Positions 25,369 through 33,611 of a stretch of 64,000 nucleotides of DNA are shown in pieces. The first letter of the stretch is position 1; every line of letters starts with the position of its first letter. Source of the DNA: JBFELU01 sp041572755. Lineage in GTDB: Bacteria > Actinomycetota > Acidimicrobiia > Spongiisociales > UBA11373. Made by a program: the position numbers and the translations under genes. The stretch is taken from contig JBFFRY010000001.1 in the NCBI GenBank assembly GCA_041572755.1, forward strand, positions 62,001 through 126,000, in the 5' to 3' direction. The notes under the pieces were generated by a model. That model ran no database searches. It saw only the letters and a list, made by a program, of their open reading frames with translations, and was not told the origin of the DNA.

Positions 25369-26474
25369 CCGAGCGCGAGCAATACGAGGCTTACCGCAAA
25401 GGTCCCCGCTGGAACCTGGAGTGGCTGAAGTGGGTGGCGGTCGCCGGGTTGGTGATCGCCACGCTGGTCATCGGGGTATTCGGGATGCGCTGGCTGGCCG
25501 GGACGGTCAGTGACGCCATCGGGGCCGATGACGGTCCGGTCATCGAACCGGGGGTGGCCGTGGAGGTCGAGGTCCCATCGGGGGCGTCGGCCGCCGAGAT
25601 CGCCCGGCTCCTGTCGGAAGCCGGTGTGGTCGACTCTGCGATCGAATTCGAGCGGCATGTGCGGAACACCGGGATGAGCAACCGGCTCATCGCCGGTCGC
25701 TACGACCTCACGACCGGCATGGGGGTCGAGGAGGCGGCGGCGGCGCTCAGCGAGGGACCCGCCGAAGGCGATGTGTTCCGCATCACCGTCATTGAAGGCC
25801 TCACGGTGAATCAGATGCTGGATTCGATAGCCCGCCAGACGGAATTCACTTTCGCCGAGATGTCCGCCGCGCTCCTCGACGGCTCGGTCACCTCCTCGCT
25901 CCTTCCCCGTCCCGTCGACGAGCTGGCCGACTGGGAGGGGCTGCTGTTTCCCGACACCTATGAATTCGCCTCGAACGTGAGACCCTCCGAGATCCTCGAG
26001 ACGCTGGCCGCCACCGCTGAGGCGCGGGTCGCTTCGGTGGATTGGTCGGACCTCGAGGCCCGCGGTCTCACCACATACGAGGGTGTGATCATCGCCTCGA
26101 TGATCGAACGGGAGGCGGCGATCGACGACGAACGGCCGATCATTGCGAGCGTGATCTTCAACCGGCTCGATGCCGACATGCTCCTGCAGATCGACGCAAC
26201 CGTCGTCTACGCCCTCGGCGGTGGATCCCGGGTCTTGACGCTCGACGATCTCGAGGTCGAATCCCCGTACAACACCTATCTCAACCCCGGTCTCCCACCC
26301 ACCCCGATCGCCGGTCCCCGGCTGGCATCGCTGCGGGCGGCCGCCGGACCCGCAGAGACCGACTACCTGTATTACGTGCTGGCCGATAGCGACGGCAACC
26401 ATGCGTTCACCGCGGACTTCGATGAGTTCCTCGAGTTCCAGCAGCAGGCTCGGGAGGACGGGATCATCCCGTGA
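25365..26474 (+). CDS. mltG: Endolytic murein transglycosylase MltG (YceG family)
   Basis: MltG cleaves nascent glycan strands and is thought to terminate peptidoglycan polymerisation. The 369-aa product has a cytoplasmic tail, one membrane helix (about 22-45, VAVAGLVIATLVIGVFGM), a LysM-like exterior part and the YceG core. The catalytic Glu lies in IIASMIEREAA (about 243-253); LFPDTYEF and NTYLNPGLPPTPI are also conserved. Start and stop overlap ruvX (ATGA) and aroE (GTGA). Confidence 0.93.
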   Translation: MTEREQYEAYRKGPRWNLEWLKWVAVAGLVIATLVIGVFGMRWLAGTVSDAIGADDGPVIEPGVAVEVEVPSGASAAEIARLLSEAGVVDSAIEFERHVRNTGMSNRLIAGRYDLTTGMGVEEAAAALSEGPAEGDVFRITVIEGLTVNQMLDSIARQTEFTFAEMSAALLDGSVTSSLLPRPVDELADWEGLLFPDTYEFASNVRPSEILETLAATAEARVASVDWSDLEARGLTTYEGVIIASMIEREAAIDDERPIIASVIFNRLDADMLLQIDATVVYALGGGSRVLTLDDLEVESPYNTYLNPGLPPTPIAGPRLASLRAAAGPAETDYLYYVLADSDGNHAFTADFDEFLEFQQQAREDGIIP

Positions 26475-27244
26475 GGCTCGTCCTTCTGGGCGACCCGGTG
26501 GCCCATTCCCGGTCGCCGGCGATCTGGGCGGCGGCACTCGGTGCCGCCGGGATCGGAGGCACCTACGAAGCGCGCCCGGTTGATGCCGCCGGGGTGGCCG
26601 GGGCTGTGGCCGAGATCCGGGAAGGCTCCCTCGACGGCGCCAACGTGACGATGCCCCACAAGGAACTGGCGGCGGCACTGGCCGACAGGGGCACGGCGGA
26701 GGTGACTCGTTGCGAAGCTGCCAACACGCTCGTGGCCGAGGGAAGACACATCGTTGCCCACAACACCGACGTCCTCGGCGTTCGGGCCTTGTGGGAAGCG
26801 CGAACCCTGCCCAGCGATGCACCTGTGTTGATCCTGGGTGCCGGAGGAGCGGCGGCGGCGGTCCTGGTGGCGGTCGGTGATCAAGAGTGCTTCATCTCGG
26901 CACGGCACCCCCGTGCCGCCGAAGCCGTCGGAGAACGGGTGGGGGGGTCGGCGACGGTGGTCCCGTGGGGACACGCCGTGACCGGTGCGGTGGTCGTCAA
27001 CGCCACGCCGCTCGGCATGCACGGTGAGGAGCTTCCGACCGGTTTGGTCGAGCAAGCGGGGGGCCTCTACGACCTGGCATATGGAGACCGACCCACCCCG
27101 GCGATCGAGACCGCCCATCGTCTCGGTCTGCCCGCCGTCGATGGGTTGGATCACCTCGTAGCCCAGGCGGCCGGGTCATTTGAGATCTGGGTCGGCATGG
27201 CTGCACCCATCGCCGCGATGGTGGGGGCGGTGCGCATGGGCTGA
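26471..27244 (+). CDS. aroE: Shikimate dehydrogenase (NADP+)
   Basis: AroE reduces 3-dehydroshikimate to shikimate. The 257-aa protein begins MRLVLLGDPVAHSRSPAIW, with the substrate-binding SRS motif, then NVTMPHKE with the catalytic Lys (about 62), NTD with the catalytic Asp, and ILGAGGAAAAVLVA for NADP binding. It is the last gene of the alaS operon. Its stop is 64 bases before pilB, and the other shikimate genes aroC, aroK and aroB resume at 37015 after the pilus locus. Confidence 0.93.
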   Translation: MRLVLLGDPVAHSRSPAIWAAALGAAGIGGTYEARPVDAAGVAGAVAEIREGSLDGANVTMPHKELAAALADRGTAEVTRCEAANTLVAEGRHIVAHNTDVLGVRALWEARTLPSDAPVLILGAGGAAAAVLVAVGDQECFISARHPRAAEAVGERVGGSATVVPWGHAVTGAVVVNATPLGMHGEELPTGLVEQAGGLYDLAYGDRPTPAIETAHRLGLPAVDGLDHLVAQAAGSFEIWVGMAAPIAAMVGAVRMG

Positions 27245-27253
27245 CGCACCTTC

Positions 27254-27281
27254 TCAAGCCGCTTCCCAATGTTGCCGACAG
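27254..27281 (+). promoter_or_regulatory. Sigma-28/WhiG-like promoter of pilB-pilT-pilC
   Basis: TCAA (27254-27257), 16 bases, then GCCGACAG (27274-27281): the same architecture as the pilA and minor-pilin promoters. The expected start near 27288 gives a leader of about 20 bases carrying AAGGAG (27298-27303). CCGCTTC (27259-27265) and GAAGCGG (27283-27289) form an inverted repeat across the -10 region. Confidence 0.55.
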
Positions 27282-27308
27282 AGAAGCGGAAGGTTCGAAG
27301 GAGTGTGC

Positions 27309-28976
27309 GTGTCCCCCAGCGGTGACGTGTTCGGAACGATGCTGCTCGAGGAAGGCCTGGTCACCCAGGCTGATCTCGAACGGGCCCAGGCCGTCCAGAC
27401 CCAGACGGGTGAGACGCTGTCCCGGGTGCTGATCGACGAGGAGATCATCCCTGAGGCCGACTTGACCCGCATCCTCGCCAAGCACGTCGGGATCGAGTTC
27501 GTGAACCTGTCGGAGGAGACTCTCGACCCGGCCGCCGCCGGGTTGATCCCAGAGACCCTCGCTCGACGCTACATGGTCATTCCGGTGGGCTTCGAGGACG
27601 GACGTCTGATCGTGGCGATGGCTGATCCCCGCAACGTTCTGATCGTCGACGACATCAGAGCCATCACCGGTCAGGCGGTGGTGCCGAAGATGGCCAGCCG
27701 CTCCGACATCGAGGATGCGATTCGCCGGGTCGGGGCGCTCGACTCCTCAGTCTCCGATATTGCCGATCTGGTGACCGAGGAGGCCGCGGAGGACCCTCTC
27801 GAGGGGCTGGAAGCGGCGGTCGAGGAAGCGCCGATCGTCAAGCTGGTCAACACCCTGGTCACTCGCGCCGTGAACGAGCGGGCCAGCGACATTCACGTCG
27901 AGCCGGGTGAGCGTGATCTGCGGGTTCGGTTCCGCATCGACGGCGTTCTCAAGGAGGTCATGACCACCCCTCGCTCAGTGTCGGGAGCGGTCGTGAGTCG
28001 TCTCAAGATCATGGCCGAGCTCAATATTGCCGAGCGGCGGGTCCCACAAGACGGAAGGGTGAGCCTGCGGGTAGGTGGCCGCCAGATCGACCTGCGGGTG
28101 GCCACCCTGCCGACCATCTACGGCGAGAAGGTCGTCATCCGCATTCTCGACAAGGATGACGCCATTCTTCGGCTGTCCGATCTGGGCTTCCTGCCGGGGT
28201 CGCTGGAGCGATTCGAGTCCTCGTACTCCAAGCCCTACGGGGCCATCCTGGTGACCGGGCCCACGGGATCGGGGAAGACGACCACGCTGTACTCCACGCT
28301 CAACGTCCTCAACCAGCCCCACAAGAACATCATCACGGTCGAGGACCCGGTGGAGTACCGCCTCCCCGGGGTGATCCAGGTGCAGGTGCACCGCAAGGCG
28401 GGCCTCCTGTTCAGCACGGCCCTCAAGTCGATCCTGCGATCCGACCCCGACATCGTGCTCATCGGTGAGGTGCGCGACAGCGAGACCGCCAAGATCGCCG
28501 TGGAAGCGGCCCTCACCGGCCATCTGGTGCTCTCGACGCTCCACACCAACGACTCGGCCTCGAGTGTCGGTCGGCTCATCGACATGGGTGTCGAGCCCTT
28601 CCTGGTCTCGTCGGCCCTCGACTCGATCGTGGCGCAGCGGCTGGCGCGGCGCATCTGCGATCGGTGTCGGCAGCCGCGTGATGCGACGCCGGAGATGCTC
28701 GGTGAGATGGGTCTGCCTCAGGGCGAGCGAGTCACGGTGTACGACGCCATCGGCTGCAAGGTCTGCTCCGAGACCGGGTATCGAGGTCGCCTCAGCATCA
28801 ACGAGGTGTTGCTGGTCTCCGAGGAGATCCAGCGCATGGCCGTGGAACGGCGACCGTCGGATGAGATCAAGGCGATCGCGGTCGAACAGGGTATGCGCAC
28901 CCTCCGCCAGGACGGCATGGAGAAGGTGCGGCTCGGGCAAACGACGTTCGAAGAAGTGCTGAGGGTGGTCGTATGA
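27309..28976 (+). CDS. pilB: Type IV pilus assembly ATPase PilB
   Basis: PilB is the hexameric ATPase that powers pilus extension. The 555-aa product has an N-terminal MshEN-type domain (about 8-150), a linker, and the GspE/PilB motor with Walker A GPTGSGKTTT (about 317-326), an Asp box with VEDPVEYRLPG, Walker B SDPDIVLIGEVRD (about 378-390), and a late CxxC pair (ICDRCRQ and GCKVCSE, about 449-485) that binds zinc in this family. Of the in-frame starts, GTG 27309 has AAGGAG five bases upstream and is preferred over GTG 27303. The stop overlaps pilT (ATGA). Confidence 0.95.
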   Translation: MSPSGDVFGTMLLEEGLVTQADLERAQAVQTQTGETLSRVLIDEEIIPEADLTRILAKHVGIEFVNLSEETLDPAAAGLIPETLARRYMVIPVGFEDGRLIVAMADPRNVLIVDDIRAITGQAVVPKMASRSDIEDAIRRVGALDSSVSDIADLVTEEAAEDPLEGLEAAVEEAPIVKLVNTLVTRAVNERASDIHVEPGERDLRVRFRIDGVLKEVMTTPRSVSGAVVSRLKIMAELNIAERRVPQDGRVSLRVGGRQIDLRVATLPTIYGEKVVIRILDKDDAILRLSDLGFLPGSLERFESSYSKPYGAILVTGPTGSGKTTTLYSTLNVLNQPHKNIITVEDPVEYRLPGVIQVQVHRKAGLLFSTALKSILRSDPDIVLIGEVRDSETAKIAVEAALTGHLVLSTLHTNDSASSVGRLIDMGVEPFLVSSALDSIVAQRLARRICDRCRQPRDATPEMLGEMGLPQGERVTVYDAIGCKVCSETGYRGRLSINEVLLVSEEIQRMAVERRPSDEIKAIAVEQGMRTLRQDGMEKVRLGQTTFEEVLRVVV

Positions 28977-30538
28977 ATGATGTTTCGCGCCAGTTGGGTC
29001 AGATCCTCCTCGACCGAGGTCTCATCAGCGAGCCCGAACTCGAGGTCGATCTCCAAGCCGCCGAGAGAGCGGGAGTGCCTCTCGCCAAGCTCGTGGTGGA
29101 GCGGGGTCGGGTGAAGCGTGAGGAGATCCTCCGGGTTGCCGCCGAGAGGCTCGGGATGGGCTACCACGATCCGGCCACGGACGGCGTGCCCGACCCGGCC
29201 GCCATCAACGCCGTCGACCGGGAACTGGCGGCCCACCTGACGGCGCTTCCTCTCGGGCTCCAGAAGGACGAGCTCACGGTCGCCATGGCCGATCCTTTCG
29301 ACCGGGAGAAGGTGGCCCGCATCCACAAGACCACCGGGTTCCGGGTCCGGCCCCTCCTGGGCCATCGCGAGGCGCTCGACGCCGCGATCGATACCGCCTA
29401 CCGCTCGACGGCCCGAGTCACGCCCGAGGCGCCGAAGGCCTCCACCGAGCGTATTGGGATCGAGGAGCCCGACTATCACGTCAACGAGCTGCTCGACGTC
29501 TTGGTGGATGCCGGGGGCTCAGATCTCCACTTGGCGGTGGGCACCGCCCCTCAGATCAGGGTGCACGGCGATCTGCGGGTCGTGGACGGCTACGAGAAGC
29601 TGCAGCCGGTACCGCTGCGATCGATGGTCTACGCCATGCTCACCGGGGATCAGCGCGAGACGCTCGAGAACCAGCAGGAGCTCGACTTCTCCCACAGTGT
29701 GGCGGGGCGCGGGCGGTTCCGGGTCAACGTGTTCTTCCAGAGAGGGTCGATCGGCGCGGTGATGCGGGCCATCCCGGACCACGTGCCGACGCTGGACGAA
29801 CTCGGGATGCCGCCTTCCGTCCGCGAATTCGCCGGCCTTTCGCGCGGTCTCGTCTTGGTGACCGGGGCAACCGGGAGCGGGAAGTCGACCACCTTGGCGT
29901 CCCTGATCGATCTCATAAATCAGACCAGGGCGGTTCACGTGATGACGGTCGAGGACCCCATCGAGTTCATGCATCGTCACAACAAGGCGATCATCAACCA
30001 GCGGGAGGTGGGGGCCGACACGCATTCGTTTGCCAAGGCGCTCCGGCAGGCGCTCCGCCAGGATCCCGACGTGATCCTCGTTGGTGAGCTGCGGGATCTG
30101 GAGACGATGGAGACGGCGTTGACCGCCGCCGAGACCGGCCATGTGGTCTTCGCCACCCTTCACACCCAGGGCGCCGCCCAATCGGTGGAGCGGGTCATCG
30201 ACGTGTTTCCGTCCGGCCAGCAGCAGCAGGTTCGAGTCCAGATGGCCGAGTCCCTTCAGGGTGTCGTGGCCCAGCAGCTGCTCCCGACGGCCGATGGGAA
30301 GGGCCGGGTTGCCGCCACCGAGGTGATGGTGACCACGCCGGCCATCCGCAACCTGATCCGAGAGTCCAAGCTTCACCAGATTCACTCCCTCATGCAGTCG
30401 GGCGCCAAGCACGGGATGGCAACGATGGACCAGGCGCTCGCCAACCTGGTCAAGGCGGGTCGGGTGACGGTCGCCGAAGCCGTTCAGCGTGCACAGGACG
30501 TCCAGGAGTTCCTCAACCTCACCGGAGGCCGGGCATGA
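28973..30538 (+). CDS. pilT: Twitching-motility retraction ATPase PilT with an extra N-terminal MshEN-like domain
   Basis: PilT depolymerises the pilus. The motor half (about 165-521) has Walker A GATGSGKSTT (about 298-307), DPDVILVGELRD (about 364-375), the His-box ATLHTQGAAQSVERVIDVFP and the C-terminal region ending in MATMDQALANLVKAG. Residues 1-145 form a separate domain (QLGQILLDRGLISEPELEVD, LGMGYHD, PLGLQKDELTVAMADP) like the MshEN domain of PilB. PilT is usually about 350-380 aa, so 521 aa reflects this addition. It overlaps pilB and pilC by ATGA. Confidence 0.92.
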   Translation: MNDVSRQLGQILLDRGLISEPELEVDLQAAERAGVPLAKLVVERGRVKREEILRVAAERLGMGYHDPATDGVPDPAAINAVDRELAAHLTALPLGLQKDELTVAMADPFDREKVARIHKTTGFRVRPLLGHREALDAAIDTAYRSTARVTPEAPKASTERIGIEEPDYHVNELLDVLVDAGGSDLHLAVGTAPQIRVHGDLRVVDGYEKLQPVPLRSMVYAMLTGDQRETLENQQELDFSHSVAGRGRFRVNVFFQRGSIGAVMRAIPDHVPTLDELGMPPSVREFAGLSRGLVLVTGATGSGKSTTLASLIDLINQTRAVHVMTVEDPIEFMHRHNKAIINQREVGADTHSFAKALRQALRQDPDVILVGELRDLETMETALTAAETGHVVFATLHTQGAAQSVERVIDVFPSGQQQQVRVQMAESLQGVVAQQLLPTADGKGRVAATEVMVTTPAIRNLIRESKLHQIHSLMQSGAKHGMATMDQALANLVKAGRVTVAEAVQRAQDVQEFLNLTGGRA

Positions 30539-31767
30539 GCAGCACGCTCGTCTTCAGCTACAAGGCCCGCGACCGGTCGGGCAACGTGCACAGCGGGGAG
30601 TTGGAGGCCGACTCGTCGTCGGCGGTTGCTCGGAGCCTGCGGGAGCGGGGCATGGTGCCCCTGAACGTCGCAGAGAAACGAGTCTCGGCGTTCGAGAAGG
30701 AACTGAATCTGCCCAAGCTGGGCAAGAAGGTGAAGTCGAAGGAACTGGCGCTGATCAGCCGCCAGATGGCCACGATGGTCAACTCCGGTCTCTCGCTCAT
30801 CAGGACCCTGGTGATCCTGGAACAGCAGACCGAGAACCCCTTCCTGCGAGAGGTGCTCGGCCAGGTGCGGGTCAAGGTCGAACAGGGGACCAGCCTGTCG
30901 GGAGCTCTCGACGAGCATCCCAAGGTCTTCGGCCAGCTCTACGTCTCGATGGTCAGGGCCGGCGAGGTCGGCGGCGCTCTCGACGAGACCCTGGCCCGGC
31001 TCGCCGACACTCTCGAGGCGGCGACCCGCCTTCGATCGAAGATCAAGTCGGCGATGGCCTATCCGGTCGTGGTGCTCAACCTGATCGTGTTCATCGTCGC
31101 CGCCATGCTGGTCTTCGTCGTTCCGATCTTCGAGAAGATGTACTCGGATCTGGGGGGCGAACTCCCGCTGCCGACCCAGACCCTGATCAACGTGTCCGGA
31201 CTCCTCACCGGCCTGTGGTGGGTGTGGCTCGGCGTCCTGGGAGGCTCGATCTTCGCCTTCACCAAATGGAGGAAGACCGAGAACGGTGGCCGGCAGTGGG
31301 ATGCGCTCAAGCTTCGGTTCCCCATCTTCGGCAAGCTGGTGCAGAAGGTGGCGATCAGCCGCTTCGCCCGGACCTTCTCGGTGCTGAGCCGCACCGGTGT
31401 GCCGGTACTCCAGGCCCTCGACATCGTGGCCGAGACGGCGGGGAACCACACGTTGGCCGACGCCATCGGGGACGTCCAGTCGTCGGTGAAGAAGGGTGAA
31501 TCGCTGGCCGAGCCGCTCCATCGGCACGAGATCTTCCCGCCGATGGTGACCCAGATGATGGCGGTCGGTGAGGAGACCGGCGCACTCGACACCATGCTCG
31601 GCAAGGTCGCCGACTTCTACGACCGCGAGGTCGATGACACGGTCAGTGCGCTCACCAGCCTCATCGAGCCGATCCTCATCATCGTGATGGGCGTCGTGGT
31701 CGGCGGGATCCTCATCTGCCTGTATCTCCCGATGTTCAACATCGCCAATCTCATCCAGAACGGCTGA
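30535..31767 (+). CDS. pilC: Type IV pilus inner-membrane platform protein PilC
   Basis: PilC is the polytopic platform on which PilB and PilT act. The 410-aa product has the usual length: an N-terminal cytoplasmic part (FSYKARDRSGNVHSGELEA), then two T2SS-F domains (about 70-195 and 275-395), each with SRQMATMVNSGLSLIRTL-type or SRFARTFSVLSRTGVPVLQA-type starts, and three membrane helices near 180-200, 220-245 and 380-405. It ends the pilB-pilT-pilC operon, 90 bases before pilA. Confidence 0.95.
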   Translation: MSSTLVFSYKARDRSGNVHSGELEADSSSAVARSLRERGMVPLNVAEKRVSAFEKELNLPKLGKKVKSKELALISRQMATMVNSGLSLIRTLVILEQQTENPFLREVLGQVRVKVEQGTSLSGALDEHPKVFGQLYVSMVRAGEVGGALDETLARLADTLEAATRLRSKIKSAMAYPVVVLNLIVFIVAAMLVFVVPIFEKMYSDLGGELPLPTQTLINVSGLLTGLWWVWLGVLGGSIFAFTKWRKTENGGRQWDALKLRFPIFGKLVQKVAISRFARTFSVLSRTGVPVLQALDIVAETAGNHTLADAIGDVQSSVKKGESLAEPLHRHEIFPPMVTQMMAVGEETGALDTMLGKVADFYDREVDDTVSALTSLIEPILIIVMGVVVGGILICLYLPMFNIANLIQNG

Positions 31768-31775
31768 GAAAGGGC

Positions 31776-31803
31776 TCAATTCAGCCACCTCCGGGGCCGA
31801 TAA
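31776..31803 (+). promoter_or_regulatory. Sigma-28/WhiG-like promoter of pilA
   Basis: TCAA (31776-31779, in GGGCTCAA), 16 bases, then GCCGATAA (31796-31803), a perfect match to the sigma-28/WhiG -10 element. Transcription should begin near 31810, giving a leader of about 48 bases. Confidence 0.65.
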
Positions 31804-31809
31804 CCCCCC

Positions 31810-31828
31810 TGGATCGAAGTTCGATCCA
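31810..31828. repeat. Perfect 19-bp palindrome at the predicted 5' end of pilA mRNA
   Basis: Nine-base arms TGGATCGAA and TTCGATCCA flank a single G. It begins at the expected transcription start and ends 12 bases before the GAGGAGG SD sequence (31841-31847). It could be a repressor operator or, as RNA, part of a 5' structure that affects message stability. The one-base loop favours a DNA site over an RNA hairpin. Confidence 0.8.
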
Positions 31829-31857
31829 CCAGCGACACCTGAGGAGGTTCGCAGATA

Positions 31858-32328
31858 ATGATGAAGGCCATTCGCAAAGGCTTGGCCAAGGACGAGGGCT
31901 TCACGCTCATCGAGCTGATGGTCGTTGTGATGATCATTGCAGTTCTCATCGCGATCGCCATTCCTTCGTTCCTCGGCTTCCGGAAGTCCGCTCAGGACCG
32001 TGCGGCTCAGAGTGAGGTGCGCAACGTGCTCCTCGCCGAGAAGGCGTTCTGGTTGGAGAACGGCGACTACACGGAGACCGACACCGACGTGACCGCACTC
32101 GAACCGAATGCTGTCATCGCCGCTGCGGCGACGGACGGCGTCTACATCGACCTGAACGTTGCCGACTCCGACGTGGTGTGCATCGTGCGCACCTCGGACT
32201 CGGGCAACACGTTCTCGGTGTGGGAGTCCGCCGCAGACGGGACGTACTACGGCGACACCGACCTGTCGACCGCCGACTGTGCTGCCACCGGCAACCCGCC
32301 GGCCAACTATTCGCAGACCGGCTGGTAG
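31858..32328 (+). CDS. pilA: Major type IV pilin PilA
   Basis: This 156-aa prepilin has a basic leader ending in Gly14, then FTLIELMVVVMIIAVLIAIAI with Glu at +5, the textbook type IVa signature. A globular part follows with AEKAFWLENGDYTETDTDV and a Cys pair (about 112 and 142) that could close a D-region loop. A strong GAGGAGG SD sequence precedes ATG 31858; ATG 31861 is equally possible. It has its own promoter and a strong hairpin 25 bases after the stop, both consistent with high, separate expression as the main pilus subunit. Confidence 0.93.
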   Translation: MMKAIRKGLAKDEGFTLIELMVVVMIIAVLIAIAIPSFLGFRKSAQDRAAQSEVRNVLLAEKAFWLENGDYTETDTDVTALEPNAVIAAAATDGVYIDLNVADSDVVCIVRTSDSGNTFSVWESAADGTYYGDTDLSTADCAATGNPPANYSQTGW

Positions 32329-32353
32329 GCCCGGGCAATCGTCCGTATCAACT

Positions 32354-32386
32354 CAGTGGGGGCGAGTCGTGGACTCGCCCCCACTG
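32354..32386 (+). terminator. Strong hairpin after pilA (terminator or attenuator)
   Basis: A perfect 15-bp GC-rich stem (32354-32368 with 32372-32386) encloses a 3-base loop between pilA and the next pilin gene. No U-tract follows, so it may reduce read-through or protect the pilA 3' end rather than act as a classical intrinsic terminator. Confidence 0.6.
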
Positions 32387-32403
32387 GCATAGGGGACGCA
32401 CCG

Positions 32404-32853
32404 ATGACGCAACGAGAGTCTGGCTTCTCGATATTGGAGCTACTGGTGACGCTGCTGGTCCTGGCGGTGCTGGTGTCGATGGCCGTGCCCAGCTTGCTGG
32501 CCAACCGCCGCCAGGCGCAGGAGATGCAGGTGAAGATGGCGTTGACCAACGCTGCCAAGGCCGAGGCGGCGCTGCAGCCGGAGGCAGGCGGCTTTGTCGA
32601 CGACGCTGCGGTCCTGCAGTCGGTGATGCCGGAACTGGAATTCGAAGGGGACGGCGACGCCCGGATCTACGTCGAGGTGGCGGACGTCGACCCCGGTGAC
32701 CGGGGTCAGGTGCTCCTGTACGCTCAATCGATGAGCGGCACCTGGTTCGGCCTCCGCCTGGTACTCCACGGCGAAGATGCCGGCCGTCATACCTGCACCG
32801 AGTCATCCCAGCTCGAAGTCACCCTGGAGACCTGCACCGGAGTCGCCTGGTGA
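32404..32853 (+). CDS. Type IV prepilin-like protein (second pilin)
   Basis: This 149-aa prepilin has a six-residue leader ending in Gly7, then FSILELLVTLLVLAVLVSMAV with Glu at +5. The remainder (KMALTNAAKAEAALQPEAGGFVDD, then a Cys pair near 136 and 145) resembles a shortened PilA. It may be a minor pilin or a core variant. It follows the pilA hairpin and overlaps the prepilin peptidase gene by GTGA, so it is probably expressed at a lower level than pilA. Confidence 0.85.
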   Translation: MTQRESGFSILELLVTLLVLAVLVSMAVPSLLANRRQAQEMQVKMALTNAAKAEAALQPEAGGFVDDAAVLQSVMPELEFEGDGDARIYVEVADVDPGDRGQVLLYAQSMSGTWFGLRLVLHGEDAGRHTCTESSQLEVTLETCTGVAW

Positions 32854-33611
32854 TTTCGCTCGCGGGGGCCATCGCCGGGCTCGCCGTCGGGTCGTTTCTC
32901 AATGTGGTCGCCTACCGGGTGCCGCGGGGCATGTCGGTGGTGCGGCCGCCGTCCGCGTGCCCGGCCTGCAGCCGGCGGATCCGTCCCCGGGACAACCTGC
33001 CGGTGTTGGGGTGGCTGCTCCTGCGGGGGCGATGCCGGGACTGTGGGTCGGGGATCTCGGTCCGCTATCCACTGGTGGAGGCCGGTACCGGGGCGATCTT
33101 CGCGCTCTTGGGCGTGCTGCTCGGTGCCGTCTGGGTGCTGCCCGCCTACTGGTGGGCGGCCGGCGTCGCCGTGGCGCTCACCCTGACCGACTTCGATCTG
33201 CAGCGGATCCCCAACCGGATCCTGGTGCCGGGGACGATCGTGGGGTGGGGGCTGCTGGTGGGCGGAGCGGTGCTCGACGGCGAGGCGTCCTCTCTGCTCC
33301 GAGCCCTCGGGGGAGGAGCCGGGTACTTCGCCTTCCTCTTCGTCGTGGCGCTGGCGGCCCGGGGTGGTTTCGGATTCGGTGACGTCAAACTCGGTTTCCT
33401 GCTGGGATCGTTTCTCGCCTATCGATCCTGGGCGGCCCTGCTGGTCGGTGGCTTTACGGCCTTCGTGGTCGGGGGAGTGGTGGCCCTGGTCCTCATGGCG
33501 CTGCGGCGAGCCGGCCTCAAGGACGCCATCCCGTTCGGTCCCGCCATGGTGGTCGGAGCCGCCGTCGGGTTGGCTTGGGGGGATCGGATCGCCGAGTGGT
33601 ATCTGGGTTGA
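32850..33611 (+). CDS. pilD: Prepilin peptidase PilD
   Basis: PilD cuts prepilin leaders after Gly at the membrane and may methylate the new N-terminus. The 253-aa protein has the N-terminal zinc domain with CPAC (Cys37, Cys40) and CRDC (Cys62, Cys65), several membrane helices, and both catalytic Asp regions: TDFDLQRIPN (about 111-120) and GFGFGDVKLG (about 174-183). It serves the eight or so prepilins encoded in this window. The last 24 codons are repeated just downstream in a tandem duplication. Confidence 0.94.
   Translation: MISLAGAIAGLAVGSFLNVVAYRVPRGMSVVRPPSACPACSRRIRPRDNLPVLGWLLLRGRCRDCGSGISVRYPLVEAGTGAIFALLGVLLGAVWVLPAYWWAAGVAVALTLTDFDLQRIPNRILVPGTIVGWGLLVGGAVLDGEASSLLRALGGGAGYFAFLFVVALAARGGFGFGDVKLGFLLGSFLAYRSWAALLVGGFTAFVVGGVVALVLMALRRAGLKDAIPFGPAMVVGAAVGLAWGDRIAEWYLG

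Noticed and set aside
31768..31857. Sigma-54 (-24/-12) promoter before pilA, as in Gram-negative pilA genes
   Set aside because: No TGGC-N7-TTGC pattern is present; GCCGATAA with a 16-base spacer fits a sigma-28-type promoter better.
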